A stretch of 48,479 nt of DNA, taken from contig JAPOTS010000025.1 in assembly GCA_026709065.1 (NCBI GenBank), positions 1 to 48,479 on the forward strand. Direction: 5' to 3'. Source of the DNA: Bacteroidota bacterium (GTDB lineage: Bacteria > Bacteroidota > Rhodothermia > Rhodothermales > Bin80). Under the pieces are notes generated by a model. It made no database searches and was not told the origin of the DNA. It was given only the letters and a program-made list of their open reading frames with translations. Below, one piece after another: positions 31,355 through 40,607 of the stretch; position 1 is the stretch's first letter, and each line of letters begins with the position of its first letter. A program made the translations under genes and the position numbers.

Positions 31355-31831
31355 TTATTGGATTCCCCAATCTTTAAGGTGAATGATTTCGTGTACAGTC
31401 GGAGCGGTACCCAAGCGTTCGGTTGGTGGCTTAGATCCAAACATATCCAAAAACTCTTCCTCAATCATAGCCATTGCCTTACTTTTATCACCATCCATGC
31501 GCTTGATCAACTCATCACGCTTGAGATAGTATTCTTGAATCAAATCCTTCATCGGTTCTTTTCCGCCATAAGCAACGGGGGCACCTTTGGAGGCATTGGG
31601 TTGGTATTTCATTTTAGTTGATATCGTTTCCCAGTAGGGGCCATACCCTGCAGCAAAAATGGCGAGGTCTTCGGCAATCATTTGTGTAAGCCCAGGGCTA
31701 TTTTTGGCATTCCAATCCGAAGGCCAAAGGACCATCCAGTCTAGATACCACTGATTACAGTCGTACGTGGAATTCTCGTCATGTTGACGGTCTTCTGGTG
31801 TACGTTGAATGGGTTTCAAATACCGGTTCAT
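31355..31831 (-). CDS. Hypothetical protein, 158 residues
   Basis: I do not recognise this family. The protein is soluble, with no signal peptide or membrane segment. It has an aromatic N-terminal half (NQWYLDWMVLWPSDWN, YGPYWETISTKMKYQP) and a charged helical middle (PMKDLIQEYYLKRDELIKRM). Codon use and lack of interruption look like a real gene. It is convergent with the SixA-like gene (19 nt between stops) and downstream of the methyltransferase on the same strand with a 127-nt gap. A link to the methyltransferase is conceivable, but no nuclease motif is visible. Confidence 0.6.
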   Translation of the reverse strand: MNRYLKPIQRTPEDRQHDENSTYDCNQWYLDWMVLWPSDWNAKNSPGLTQMIAEDLAIFAAGYGPYWETISTKMKYQPNASKGAPVAYGGKEPMKDLIQEYYLKRDELIKRMDGDKSKAMAMIEEEFLDMFGSKPPTERLGTAPTVHEIIHLKDWGIQ

Positions 31832-31958
31832 ATTGATAAGATAGTTTGATTGATAAGTCTGTTGGTTAATTAAGTGGAGTGATCAGAAAAATTGAGAGTA
31901 GTGCAAAATGACGAGTCTCATCAATTCTAATGGAAATCATTTCTCCCGAGTCATGTAC

Positions 31959-33065
31959 TCATTTCATACAAAAAGGAATTAACGGTTCTGTCTCAGTCAC
32001 ATTTGATGAATCAAAAATAATCAATTGGTCTGCATGACCACTGGTATATTGTGCTTCAAATCCTGCTTTAGAGTCTGAAATTTGATCAACATATCGCATT
32101 TTAATTTTTTCCTCAGCCATCGTAATCACAGGAAAATTATGATAATTGTTAAAATATTTAGGGGGCTTGTGATAGCTTTCAATAAATTTTTGATGTCGTT
32201 TAAGTCGATCATTGGTCATCAATTGCAGACTTGAAATTGGCAACATTGAGACACGCTCATCAATGGTTTCTCTCAATCTATCGTCGATTTCAATTCCAAT
32301 ACTATTTCTTTCAGATACGATGGCTGCCAGAGATGTGGTTCCAGTTCCCAGAAACGGATCTAATACGGTATCTCCCTTCACTGAAAACATGTTAATCAAT
32401 CGGTAAGGAATCTCAAAGGGAAAAGAACCACTTCGGTCTCGTGATTTGCTTTTTAATTTTTGAGATGTTCCCTGGAGGTTCCATAGATCGCTGAACCAAA
32501 GATTCCTTTCCTCCCAAAAAAAAGAACTCTCTCGTCGATTTGCTTTTTCTGCTTCAGAGTTGAATTGCCTTTTTCTACCTTTGCGAAAAATTAAAATCCA
32601 CTCGTGCTCTAAGGTCACATATGCACCTGGCGGCATCATTCCAGATCCCATAAACTTATTTGGCGCATTAGTAACTTTGCGCCATAATATATTAGGAAGG
32701 TTTACAAGGCCAAGATCTATGAATTTCTCAATCACTTTTTGATGATTAGGATAGAGGCAAAAGTTATTATTGAGCGTCCGAGTAGCATCTCCTATGTTGA
32801 TACAACATATTCCACCAGGCACAAGAACTCGATCCACTTCCTCCCATATTTTATTGAGTTCATCATGCATCAGATCAAAAGCTAACACACCCTCATTATT
32901 AGTCAGATAATCTTCAATTTCATTGTTTTGATTACAAAAAATTTCGTCCCACATTTGGATCATTGGATAAGGCGGAGATGTGACCACTAAGTGAACGGAT
33001 TGCGAGTCAACGTTCTGCATAGAGTTTGCGTTGCAGAATTCAATCCTGTGGGAGGTGGTATACAT
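31959..33065 (-). CDS. Beta-class DNA methyltransferase, apparently solitary
   Basis: This 368-residue methyltransferase has catalytic motif IV first (LVVTSPPYPMIQMWDE, near residue 30). The SAM-binding motif I comes later (GDTVLDPFLGTGTTSLAAI, near 230, after FPFEIPYRLINMF). This order defines the beta class. TSPPY is most often found in N4-cytosine enzymes, although some beta-class N6-adenine enzymes share it. No restriction endonuclease is recognisable on either side, so it may be orphan or a remnant of a type II system. It is AT-rich. The target sequence cannot be predicted. Confidence 0.88.
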   Translation of the reverse strand: MYTTSHRIEFCNANSMQNVDSQSVHLVVTSPPYPMIQMWDEIFCNQNNEIEDYLTNNEGVLAFDLMHDELNKIWEEVDRVLVPGGICCINIGDATRTLNNNFCLYPNHQKVIEKFIDLGLVNLPNILWRKVTNAPNKFMGSGMMPPGAYVTLEHEWILIFRKGRKRQFNSEAEKANRRESSFFWEERNLWFSDLWNLQGTSQKLKSKSRDRSGSFPFEIPYRLINMFSVKGDTVLDPFLGTGTTSLAAIVSERNSIGIEIDDRLRETIDERVSMLPISSLQLMTNDRLKRHQKFIESYHKPPKYFNNYHNFPVITMAEEKIKMRYVDQISDSKAGFEAQYTSGHADQLIIFDSSNVTETEPLIPFCMK

Positions 33066-33576
33066 AATTTGACACGTAGACTAAAGACAGAGATGTACGT
33101 TCAGATGGGTATGATAGCAATAAAATCTTATGATTTGATAGAGAATCACTTCATAATTCTTCTCAAGGTATTGATGCCAAATAGGAACCCGAAATAATAC
33201 TTTTTATCCAAGTCTTAAACGATTTGCTAGGCATTTAGTTTGTTAGGTGTATGATCTATTAGGGACATCTCTCCGATGAGCACGTAGATGATTGGATCCC
33301 ATTCATCTAATGCAGATCTGATAGATATTCATTGACGGCATTTGACATTGTTAGAGTTGGATGTATAAGTGACCATCAGTCAGTAACTTTTTACAGAGTC
33401 AAAGCAAGAGTCACAATTGAATGTTTCAAGTCACAGAACCTTTCTGTGCATGGGTCAAAGAATAATAATTGCTTGGATCGCAAACAATCAAAGACTTTAA
33501 AAGTAAATAGTCCCTTCTCACTCTAATAGACTGAATCATTTGTATATTAAAATGTGCCAGTCTCAGAATATCACTA
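33066..33576. other. About 510 bp intergenic, no gene recognised
   Basis: AT-rich DNA between divergent genes (methyltransferase leftward, STAS protein rightward). No open frame resembles a protein. Promoters for both genes should lie here, but I could not identify them. Confidence 0.4.
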
Positions 33577-33957
33577 ATGAGCACTTTGAATTTAATCTGG
33601 AGCAAAGAAAGCGATTCAAGTATCGCAATCGTTGATGGTAGAATTGACAGCTCCAACATAACTGAGTTTGAATCTGAGTTGGCATCTGGACTCAGTTCAG
33701 AGGACACAGGATTTATGATGGATCTCACTCATATCACATTCATGAGTAGTGCTGGGTTGCGAGTCATATTACAATTTGCAAATATTTTTGCCCCTCCCAA
33801 AACATTTTCCATCTATGGTTTGTCTAATTCAATGAAGGAAATTTTTAAAATTAGTGGACTTGATCAGGTCGTAAATGTCTATCAAACTAAGGAGCAAGCC
33901 TTGACAGCATTGAAGCTGGAAAGGGCTAATTCTCCGGGTCAGGTAGTGAAGCATTAA
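33577..33957 (+). CDS. STAS-domain anti-sigma factor antagonist-like protein
   Basis: This 126-residue single STAS domain of the SpoIIAA/RsbV type has the hallmark FMMDLTHITFMSSAGLRVIL. Ser57 and Ser58 are the candidate phosphorylation sites, followed by FSIYGLSNSMKEIFKISGLDQVV. Such proteins bind a partner-switch kinase or anti-sigma factor when unphosphorylated. No kinase or phosphatase partner gene is adjacent, so the pathway cannot be named. It is flanked by long gaps and is probably monocistronic. Confidence 0.87.
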   Translation: MSTLNLIWSKESDSSIAIVDGRIDSSNITEFESELASGLSSEDTGFMMDLTHITFMSSAGLRVILQFANIFAPPKTFSIYGLSNSMKEIFKISGLDQVVNVYQTKEQALTALKLERANSPGQVVKH

Positions 33958-34005
33958 TAACGCAAGCACTGATCAATGATTTCAACAGTAGTTGAGATCA
34001 TCATG

Positions 34006-34023
34006 CTGGGGAGGTTGCCCCAG
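34006..34023. terminator. Candidate hairpin between convergent genes
   Basis: CTGGGG (34006-34011) pairs perfectly with CCCCAG (34018-34023) across a 6-nt loop. It lies 48 nt after the STAS stop and 92 nt after the S9 peptidase stop. No strong T tract follows on either strand, so it may be a weak bidirectional terminator or an RNA-stabilising hairpin. Confidence 0.4.
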
Positions 34024-34114
34024 AAATCTAACGGATCCGATAACCAGACACATATCTAATCAATATGTGGACAAGTCACGGGTTAAAGGGTTACTGATCG
34101 CTTAAGAAAATTCG

Positions 34115-36862
34115 CTACTGATCAGGTGTGAGTTCCAATCCTAACGTTTCACCTTTATCAACAGCTGGAATCCCATCTTTCATCCATACAGGAGCAGGAG
34201 CATCCTGAAGGTAATGATCAAAGAACTGTTGCATTCGGATAGCAAAATCCTTTCGATTCGGGTATTTGGAGAGTCCATGGCCCTCGCCATTATAGTTGAG
34301 CATCCACACTGGTTTTTCTAAGCGTCTCAGTGCGACGAAAAATTCAATTCCTTGATACCAAGGCACAGCACCATCGTCATCGTTGTGAAGCATCAGGAGC
34401 GGTGTTTTGATTTTGTCTGCTTGAAAGAGGGGAGAGTTATCAAGGTATCTCAGAGGTGTCTCCCACAGCGAGCCACCAATTCGACTCTGTGTGCGTTCAT
34501 ATTGAAACATACGACTCATCCCACTCGCCCAGCGGATCCCACCATAGGCGCTCGTCATGTTAACTACTGGGGCACCAGCTTCAGCCGCAGCAAACAGATC
34601 AGATTCAGTAATCATGTAGGCAATTTGATATCCTCCCCAGCTATGCCCCTGAACTCCGACACGATCGGGATCTATGAATCCTTGATTGATCAGCATTGTC
34701 ACACCTGGGACAACCGCATTGAGAGCACTCTCGCCGGGATACCCAACTTTATAGGGAATATCAGGCACAAAAACCACATAGCCCCGGCTAACATAAAAAG
34801 AGAAGCTGATGGATGAGCGGGCAGTAACTGGCGGACGATATTGATGTAAACCGTTGGACATCTTTTCGTAGAAATAGACCATCATCGGATAGGTGTTTGA
34901 TGGATCAAATCCATCGGGCTTAAATAACATTCCTGTCAATGGAATGCCGTCCAAGGAAGTCCAATTGACCAGCTCAGCTGTGCCCCAAGAATACTGGGCT
35001 TGTTGAGGATTTATCCCGCTGACCTGACGGAGGTTGGAGAAGTCGGATTTACTCGTCCACAGATCCCTCGGATCGGTGAAACTCTCTCGGGTAAAGAGTA
35101 ACTGATCGGCACTCTCGGCTTTTTGAGGACCACGAAATTGCTTGTCCATCATGATCAACTCAGTGGGAGGATTATTCCGGTCAAGACGTAATGCATAATA
35201 GCCTGAAGCTTTTGAGTCTATATTGAAAGCCGAAAGAAGAATCTGGTCTGGGATGAATTCTTCGTCGGTATCTAAGTTGATATATCGGAATCGCATGTTG
35301 AGGCTGCGACCAATCCCTTGAGTGACATTGCGTGGCGACGCTACATCTTGGGGATTGATGGCCCAAATATCATAGCGATCGTAAATCAAAAACTCTTCAT
35401 CATTTTGACTCCAACCAGCATCCCCATAGGGGTCTGGAGCATAAGGCCAGTCGTGAATCTCATTATGGACCGACACATCAATAGATGCAGTCAAATTGAT
35501 TGGGGCATCCCCATCGGTTGATAAAGCCATCCATGCTGACTGATCACGATCCCACCAAGTGATATACTTTGCATCGGGAGAGAGTGTGGGACGATACTGT
35601 ACCCCTTCAAGCACTTTTATTTTTGAACCATCTGTCACATTGAAGATAAAGGTATCGTAGGCTCGGGGAGAGTCCCAACTAATTTGCTGCTGATAAGTAA
35701 GGTTAGACCAACCTATTCCAATATCTGAATTCCCCTCAGAACCAACGACTATATCTGGCATCTCCATGTCTGCTAACTGGACAAGGTCACGCGAATCCAA
35801 ATGAAGGACTGCGCGGTACGAACGCTCTCTTTCCTCGTCTACATTGACCAATTGCATCGGCTGTAATAAAGGATCTTTCCAGTTCCAGACATCTAAGACT
35901 GCACGATCTTCATCCTCTTCAGCCTCCGCTGGAGGTTTAACAGCAGTCCCGAAATAGAGGCGCTGTCCATTATCGGAAAATCTTAAATCTGCATGAGGAC
36001 TGATCCACCAGCCGTCCGAAAGGGCAGGATTCATCGCCGTGGCAACGGTGCTCACACTGTCAATTTCGCGATGCCAATAGTACAACGCATATTCAACTGG
36101 ATCTAATGCATGACCTTGATGGCTAGATAAGAATGCCAACTGATTGCCAATCTCATCAAAGCTCAGCTTTGAATACTCTCCACCACCCGATAAAAGCGTG
36201 TCGGAGGTGATTTGCGAGAGATGGACTAGAATGATGCCGGTATCCAGAGAGTCATGTCCTGCATACGTATACGCAAGATGTGCCCCGTTGGGAGATACCT
36301 TATAGTCTTGCACATGAGGGAAATCGTGTTCCATTCCCGTTTCCAATTCATGGATATGTAACGTTTGCCCATTGCCAGTAGAATCAGCATCTGTTTCTTC
36401 CAGAAGATAGGCCACAACATTGGTAACGTCAGATGGAATTTGATAGGAGTCAACATCAGTAATGTAATGCTCTGAGCCAGTGTCTAAATTTAGAATTCCA
36501 AGGGAATCCTTTGGAAGATGGTCTTCTTCAACGTCGGCTTTTTTCGCAGCGCGAAGCGTCTCATCTGATGGGGAAACCAGATAAATGGCATACTGCGAGT
36601 CATGAGTGAATATGGCAGAATTCCCCCTTGGAATTTGATATGCCTCTGTATCGGTAAGACTTTGTATCATTAGGGTATCCTCTCCTTTTTCGGGTCCATA
36701 TTGGTAGAATCCCCATTGACCGTCATTGGATATCTCCCATTCAGAGAGTTGATTCCAGATCTCATAGACATCATGATCAAGTGGGCGCTTTTGGGCATAG
36801 GATGTGACACTGATCAGCGAAAATAGGAGTACGAAAGGGCAAGTCTTGAACATGATGGTCAT
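34115..36862 (-). CDS. S9 family prolyl oligopeptidase-like serine peptidase, exported
   Basis: This ~915-residue protein starts at ATG 36860-36862, or 36851-36853. Both give a clean signal peptide (FKTCPFVLLFSLISVTSYAQ) without lipobox; an upstream in-frame start would overlap pheA and add a non-signal leader. The N-terminal two-thirds resembles a beta-propeller with repeated SPDxKYITWW-type segments. The C-terminal alpha/beta hydrolase has the nucleophile in GVQGHSWGGYQIAYM, a probable catalytic Asp in LLMLHNDDDGAVPW and His in YNGEGHGLSKYPN. It probably cleaves peptides in the periplasm or outside. It is the last gene of the mrdA operon, 19 nt after pheA. Confidence 0.9.
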   Translation of the reverse strand: MTIMFKTCPFVLLFSLISVTSYAQKRPLDHDVYEIWNQLSEWEISNDGQWGFYQYGPEKGEDTLMIQSLTDTEAYQIPRGNSAIFTHDSQYAIYLVSPSDETLRAAKKADVEEDHLPKDSLGILNLDTGSEHYITDVDSYQIPSDVTNVVAYLLEETDADSTGNGQTLHIHELETGMEHDFPHVQDYKVSPNGAHLAYTYAGHDSLDTGIILVHLSQITSDTLLSGGGEYSKLSFDEIGNQLAFLSSHQGHALDPVEYALYYWHREIDSVSTVATAMNPALSDGWWISPHADLRFSDNGQRLYFGTAVKPPAEAEEDEDRAVLDVWNWKDPLLQPMQLVNVDEERERSYRAVLHLDSRDLVQLADMEMPDIVVGSEGNSDIGIGWSNLTYQQQISWDSPRAYDTFIFNVTDGSKIKVLEGVQYRPTLSPDAKYITWWDRDQSAWMALSTDGDAPINLTASIDVSVHNEIHDWPYAPDPYGDAGWSQNDEEFLIYDRYDIWAINPQDVASPRNVTQGIGRSLNMRFRYINLDTDEEFIPDQILLSAFNIDSKASGYYALRLDRNNPPTELIMMDKQFRGPQKAESADQLLFTRESFTDPRDLWTSKSDFSNLRQVSGINPQQAQYSWGTAELVNWTSLDGIPLTGMLFKPDGFDPSNTYPMMVYFYEKMSNGLHQYRPPVTARSSISFSFYVSRGYVVFVPDIPYKVGYPGESALNAVVPGVTMLINQGFIDPDRVGVQGHSWGGYQIAYMITESDLFAAAEAGAPVVNMTSAYGGIRWASGMSRMFQYERTQSRIGGSLWETPLRYLDNSPLFQADKIKTPLLMLHNDDDGAVPWYQGIEFFVALRRLEKPVWMLNYNGEGHGLSKYPNRKDFAIRMQQFFDHYLQDAPAPVWMKDGIPAVDKGETLGLELTPDQ

Positions 36863-36881
36863 AATTGGATGATAGCGAAGG

Positions 36882-37736
36882 TCACTTTTTCTGATCTCCA
36901 TCCCATGTGTCTCCACGAGGATAAGAGCCTAATATTTTTAAGTCCGTACTAATTTCATTGAGATTTTCAAGGGCACGCTGAAGACGTAAATCTTCAACAT
37001 CTCCTTCAACATCAAGATAAAAGAGATAGTATCCTGGGCGGCCGATCAACGGTCGACTTTCAACTTTATAGAGGTCAAGTTCACGTAGAAAAAATACTGC
37101 CAAACTCTTAAATAGAGCGCCAGGGATATTGCGTCTTGGTGCAAACACGATGGAGGTTTTCACAGTGGTTTTGGAAGAGGTCAACCTCGGCGCGTCTTGG
37201 GGGGCTAAGGCTAAAAAGCGTGTATAATTCTTTGCATGGCTTTGCAGATCTTTGGCTAAAATCTCCAGTCCATACTCTTGTGCCGCTCTGATAGGAGCGA
37301 TGGCTGCACTTGTGAGGGTGCCTTCGGATGCAATCAGTTTTGCAGCCCCTGCGGTGTCATAAGTTGGAATCACTTCACTTTGACTAAGTTTTTCTTTTAG
37401 GTACGTCTGGCATTGCCCCAGAGCTTGGGGATGAGAAAGTACCCGTTGAATGTCCTCTAAATGCGCGCCCGCATTCGCTACTAAGTAATGACGAATGCGG
37501 AGAATCACCTCGCCAGCAATCTTAACCTTATGGGTTCGTAATAGATCATAATTGATGTGCACACTCCCAAAGAGCGAGTTCTCAATTGGAATGATTCCGC
37601 GGGCCGCTTTACCAGTCTCAACCGCAAGAAATACATCCTCCATTGTAGGGACACCAAAGGCGGTAGAGCCAAAATAGAGGTGGCCTGCGGCCTCTTCGCT
37701 AAACGCTCCAACCTCTCCTTGAAAAGCAATAGTCAT
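36882..37736 (-). CDS. pheA: Prephenate dehydratase
   Basis: This 284-residue monofunctional enzyme converts prephenate to phenylpyruvate for phenylalanine synthesis. The catalytic domain starts AFQGEVGAFSEEAA and includes GIIPIENSLFGSV and the TRF motif (NYTRFLALA). A C-terminal ACT domain follows, with GALFKSLAVF and ESRP (KVESRPLIGRPGYYLFYLD), the phenylalanine-binding elements. Feedback inhibition by phenylalanine is therefore likely. No chorismate mutase domain is present. Its ATG lies 2 nt after the argS stop. Confidence 0.95.
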   Translation of the reverse strand: MTIAFQGEVGAFSEEAAGHLYFGSTAFGVPTMEDVFLAVETGKAARGIIPIENSLFGSVHINYDLLRTHKVKIAGEVILRIRHYLVANAGAHLEDIQRVLSHPQALGQCQTYLKEKLSQSEVIPTYDTAGAAKLIASEGTLTSAAIAPIRAAQEYGLEILAKDLQSHAKNYTRFLALAPQDAPRLTSSKTTVKTSIVFAPRRNIPGALFKSLAVFFLRELDLYKVESRPLIGRPGYYLFYLDVEGDVEDLRLQRALENLNEISTDLKILGSYPRGDTWDGDQKK

Positions 37737-37738
37737 CG

Positions 37739-39487
37739 TTACATACGAGTTGGTGCACTGATTCCCAAAATCTTGAGCCCATTACGCAGAGTGATCGCAG
37801 TGGCTTCGGAGAGTGCCATGCGAGCCGCAGCTAACTGAGGTTGCTCCCCGAGAATTCGACATGAATGATAAAAGCTTGTAAATGCCTCGGCCAAGCCTCG
37901 CAAATAGGCTGTAAGCCGATGCGGTTCGCATGATTGAGCGCACTGAGCTACAGTTTCTGGTAACGAAATAATTTGCTTGATCAGAGTGATTTCAGTGTCA
38001 TGTACAAGTAAGGTAAGGCTTTCAGGGCTATGATCCGCTTCAAGTCCGAGTTCAGAGGCTTTGGTGAGCATTGAACAGATGCGGGCATGTGCGTACTGAA
38101 GGTAGAATACAGGGTTTTTATCACTGGCTTCTAGAGCCAAGTTCAAATCAAATTCTAAATGTTTTTGGGGTGATCTCATGGCAAAAAAATATCGAGTCAC
38201 ATCGGGGGTGGCCTCCTCAAGTAATTCATCAAGTGTCACAAAATTCGCCATGCGCGTACTCATCTTAATTTCTTCACCGCCTCGGGTTAGGGTAACAAAC
38301 TGATAGATCATAACATGGATCCGATCGGTATCATACTTAAGGACATCTAAACCACGCAATATGTCTGGATACGTATCAATGTGATCCGCGCCAAAAATGT
38401 TGACCAACAGATCATAACCTCGCTCCATTTTATCAATGTGATAGGCAATATCAGGCAGACGATAGGTAGGCTCACCAGTCCCTTTCACAAGTACTGTATC
38501 AGACGACTTACCGAGATGCGATGTTTTGAACCAAGATGCACCATCTTTTTCGTAGATCATATTTTTCTTACGAAGAGCATTTAAAGTTGCTGTCACAGCA
38601 CCATTATCGTAGAGTTTTTTTTCATTGAAGTAGATGTTCATGGTGATTCCAAGACGCTTCAGAGTTGAGCGAATATCAGAGAAGATGGTGGATTTAGCTA
38701 CATCTTCAAAAACATCAGTAGTCTTATTGTCCAACAAACTGGGGCCGTGTGTTGATACTATATCACGGGCAATGGCCGTGATGTAGTCGCCAAGGTATCC
38801 GTCTTCTGGAAAAGATTTGGCAACGGTGATTGGGGTATGATCTGCCCCCATCAACTGCTTAGTTTGGTAGCGCAGGCGATGTTTTATGACTCTTGGATCG
38901 CTAGCCAATGGGTGGTTCGCTTCGGCAAGCACTTGTTCATATCGGCTACGAACTGAAGCGCCAAGGACGCGCATTTGCCGTCCAGCATCATTGAAATAGT
39001 ACTCACGGGTCACCTCATAGCCCACCCATTCCAACAAATTGGCAACGGTATCGCCGAGAACAGCATTACGTCCATGGCCGACCGTCAAGGGGCCCGTAGG
39101 GTTTGCACTGACAAATTCAACCATCGCACGCTGACCTACCCCAGCGTCTGAGCGACCATATCGATCCTGATCTTGTAGACATAATGCAAGTTCTTTAAAG
39201 AGAAAGGTGTTAGAACATTTAAAGTTGATAAATCCTCCTCCTGCAACGGTAACGGATTCTACAAACGCTGGATCATATTCATTTTTTAAAAAGGCATCCA
39301 CGATTTCGTTAGCGATGAGGTGTGGCGCTCGGCGCATATGGCGGGCGAGTTTCATGGGACAGTTCGTGGCTAGATCCCCATGATCTGGATTTGCAGGAAC
39401 TGACAACTCAACATCAAAATCGTCTGGGACTAACGGAAAGGTTGTCAAGGTGCTCTGGAGTGCTTTTTTTAGATATTCTTTCATCAA
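37739..39487 (-). CDS. argS: Arginyl-tRNA synthetase
   Basis: ArgS charges tRNA(Arg). The 582-residue class Ia synthetase has the N-terminal tRNA D-loop-binding domain (MKEYLKKALQ... HGDLATNCPMKLA). Its HIGH-like motif is SANPTGPLTVGHGRNAVLGD. The KMSKS-like loop is degenerate, EEIKMSTRMANFVTL. The C-terminal anticodon-binding domain ends in LRNGLKILGISAPTRM. The length is normal. It starts at ATG 39487, 1 nt after the oxidase stop. Confidence 0.96.
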   Translation of the reverse strand: MMKEYLKKALQSTLTTFPLVPDDFDVELSVPANPDHGDLATNCPMKLARHMRRAPHLIANEIVDAFLKNEYDPAFVESVTVAGGGFINFKCSNTFLFKELALCLQDQDRYGRSDAGVGQRAMVEFVSANPTGPLTVGHGRNAVLGDTVANLLEWVGYEVTREYYFNDAGRQMRVLGASVRSRYEQVLAEANHPLASDPRVIKHRLRYQTKQLMGADHTPITVAKSFPEDGYLGDYITAIARDIVSTHGPSLLDNKTTDVFEDVAKSTIFSDIRSTLKRLGITMNIYFNEKKLYDNGAVTATLNALRKKNMIYEKDGASWFKTSHLGKSSDTVLVKGTGEPTYRLPDIAYHIDKMERGYDLLVNIFGADHIDTYPDILRGLDVLKYDTDRIHVMIYQFVTLTRGGEEIKMSTRMANFVTLDELLEEATPDVTRYFFAMRSPQKHLEFDLNLALEASDKNPVFYLQYAHARICSMLTKASELGLEADHSPESLTLLVHDTEITLIKQIISLPETVAQCAQSCEPHRLTAYLRGLAEAFTSFYHSCRILGEQPQLAAARMALSEATAITLRNGLKILGISAPTRM

Positions 39488-39488
39488 G

Positions 39489-40607
39489 TCACCCGTTATT
39501 CCACTTCCATGAAAAAGATGAAAGATCTACGGGAGGAGGGTGTTCAAGAGCCAAAGAGGCCAGCGATTCACCAACGGCAGAACTTGCTTTGAAGCCATGT
39601 CCTGAACAGGCGCTTCCAACAATTATGTTAGGATTATTACCCTCAAGGTAGTCAATTAAATAGAGATGATCAGGTAGGTTTGAATACATACAGACGGATG
39701 TTTTGAGATATTTTCCGGCCGCTTCTGGAATGAGGTTCGCCAATACTCGGTGGACAGGATCCACATCATATAACGTTGTAATTCGATCCAGATTATCTGG
39801 ATGCGACACGGTTGGTCCTTTGTGGTGGAGGCCCACTTTGAAGCCAGCTCCTAAATCAGGACATCCGTAACTATGATTTCCCTGATCATCACAAAAAATG
39901 AAAGGCGGGCAGTTAGAGGGAGTACAATTTGGGCCATTGGGTTGAAACCATGAGTTGGTGACACGCTCAATCTCCATGGGAATTGATACAAAATCACGGA
40001 TCCATGCCCCAGCTGTAAGAATGACTTTGTTGGACACAAGTGTTTGACTATCGGTTATGATCTTCACCTGATTTCCAGAAGCGACACACGATGTGACGGT
40101 GTTCCCAAAAAGACATTTGGCACCGTGAATAGATGCGTAACGTAAATACGTTTGAACACAGATCTCTGGTTGTATGTACCCTGCATCTATATCTAGCAAA
40201 GCCTTATAGTTATCAGGAAGCTGATAGGCTGGATAACGCTTTTGGGCTTCATTAGGGGAAAGCAATAGATAGTTGATGTTAGCCTCTTTTGCACATGTTT
40301 GTGCTTGTTTGATGAACGAACTGTCTGAAGGCCCAATTGTGAGGCACCCCACAGGATACATCAAGGTGGTTGAGGATTCGTTTTCAAGACTTGACCAAAG
40401 GGAGTACGCTCTATTTAACAGGGGAAGGTATTGCGTCCCCTCAAAGTAGGCTTTCCGATAGATTCGGCTTTCGCTATGGGTAGAGCCAAAGTGATGCGGA
40501 GGTACAAACTGATCAATACCTAAGACTTTTGCTCCAGAGCGTGCAACATGGTAGAGTGCTGAACTTCCTGAAGCACCTAATCCAACAATGATCACATCAA
40601 AGATCAT
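39489..40607 (-). CDS. FAD-dependent oxidoreductase, sarcosine oxidase/SolA-like
   Basis: This 372-residue DAO-family flavoprotein has the FAD motif IIVGLGASGSSALYHVARSG and FGSTHSESRIYRKAYFEG, typical of monomeric sarcosine oxidases and N-methyltryptophan oxidase. It also has a Cys in SVCMYSNLPDHLYLID, in the place of the covalent-flavin Cys, and the closing SACSGHGFKASSAVGE. The amine substrate is unknown. It lies between rodA (0 nt) and argS (1 nt), a position with no functional link to either, and looks intact. Confidence 0.87.
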   Translation of the reverse strand: MIFDVIIVGLGASGSSALYHVARSGAKVLGIDQFVPPHHFGSTHSESRIYRKAYFEGTQYLPLLNRAYSLWSSLENESSTTLMYPVGCLTIGPSDSSFIKQAQTCAKEANINYLLLSPNEAQKRYPAYQLPDNYKALLDIDAGYIQPEICVQTYLRYASIHGAKCLFGNTVTSCVASGNQVKIITDSQTLVSNKVILTAGAWIRDFVSIPMEIERVTNSWFQPNGPNCTPSNCPPFIFCDDQGNHSYGCPDLGAGFKVGLHHKGPTVSHPDNLDRITTLYDVDPVHRVLANLIPEAAGKYLKTSVCMYSNLPDHLYLIDYLEGNNPNIIVGSACSGHGFKASSAVGESLASLALEHPPPVDLSSFSWKWNNG

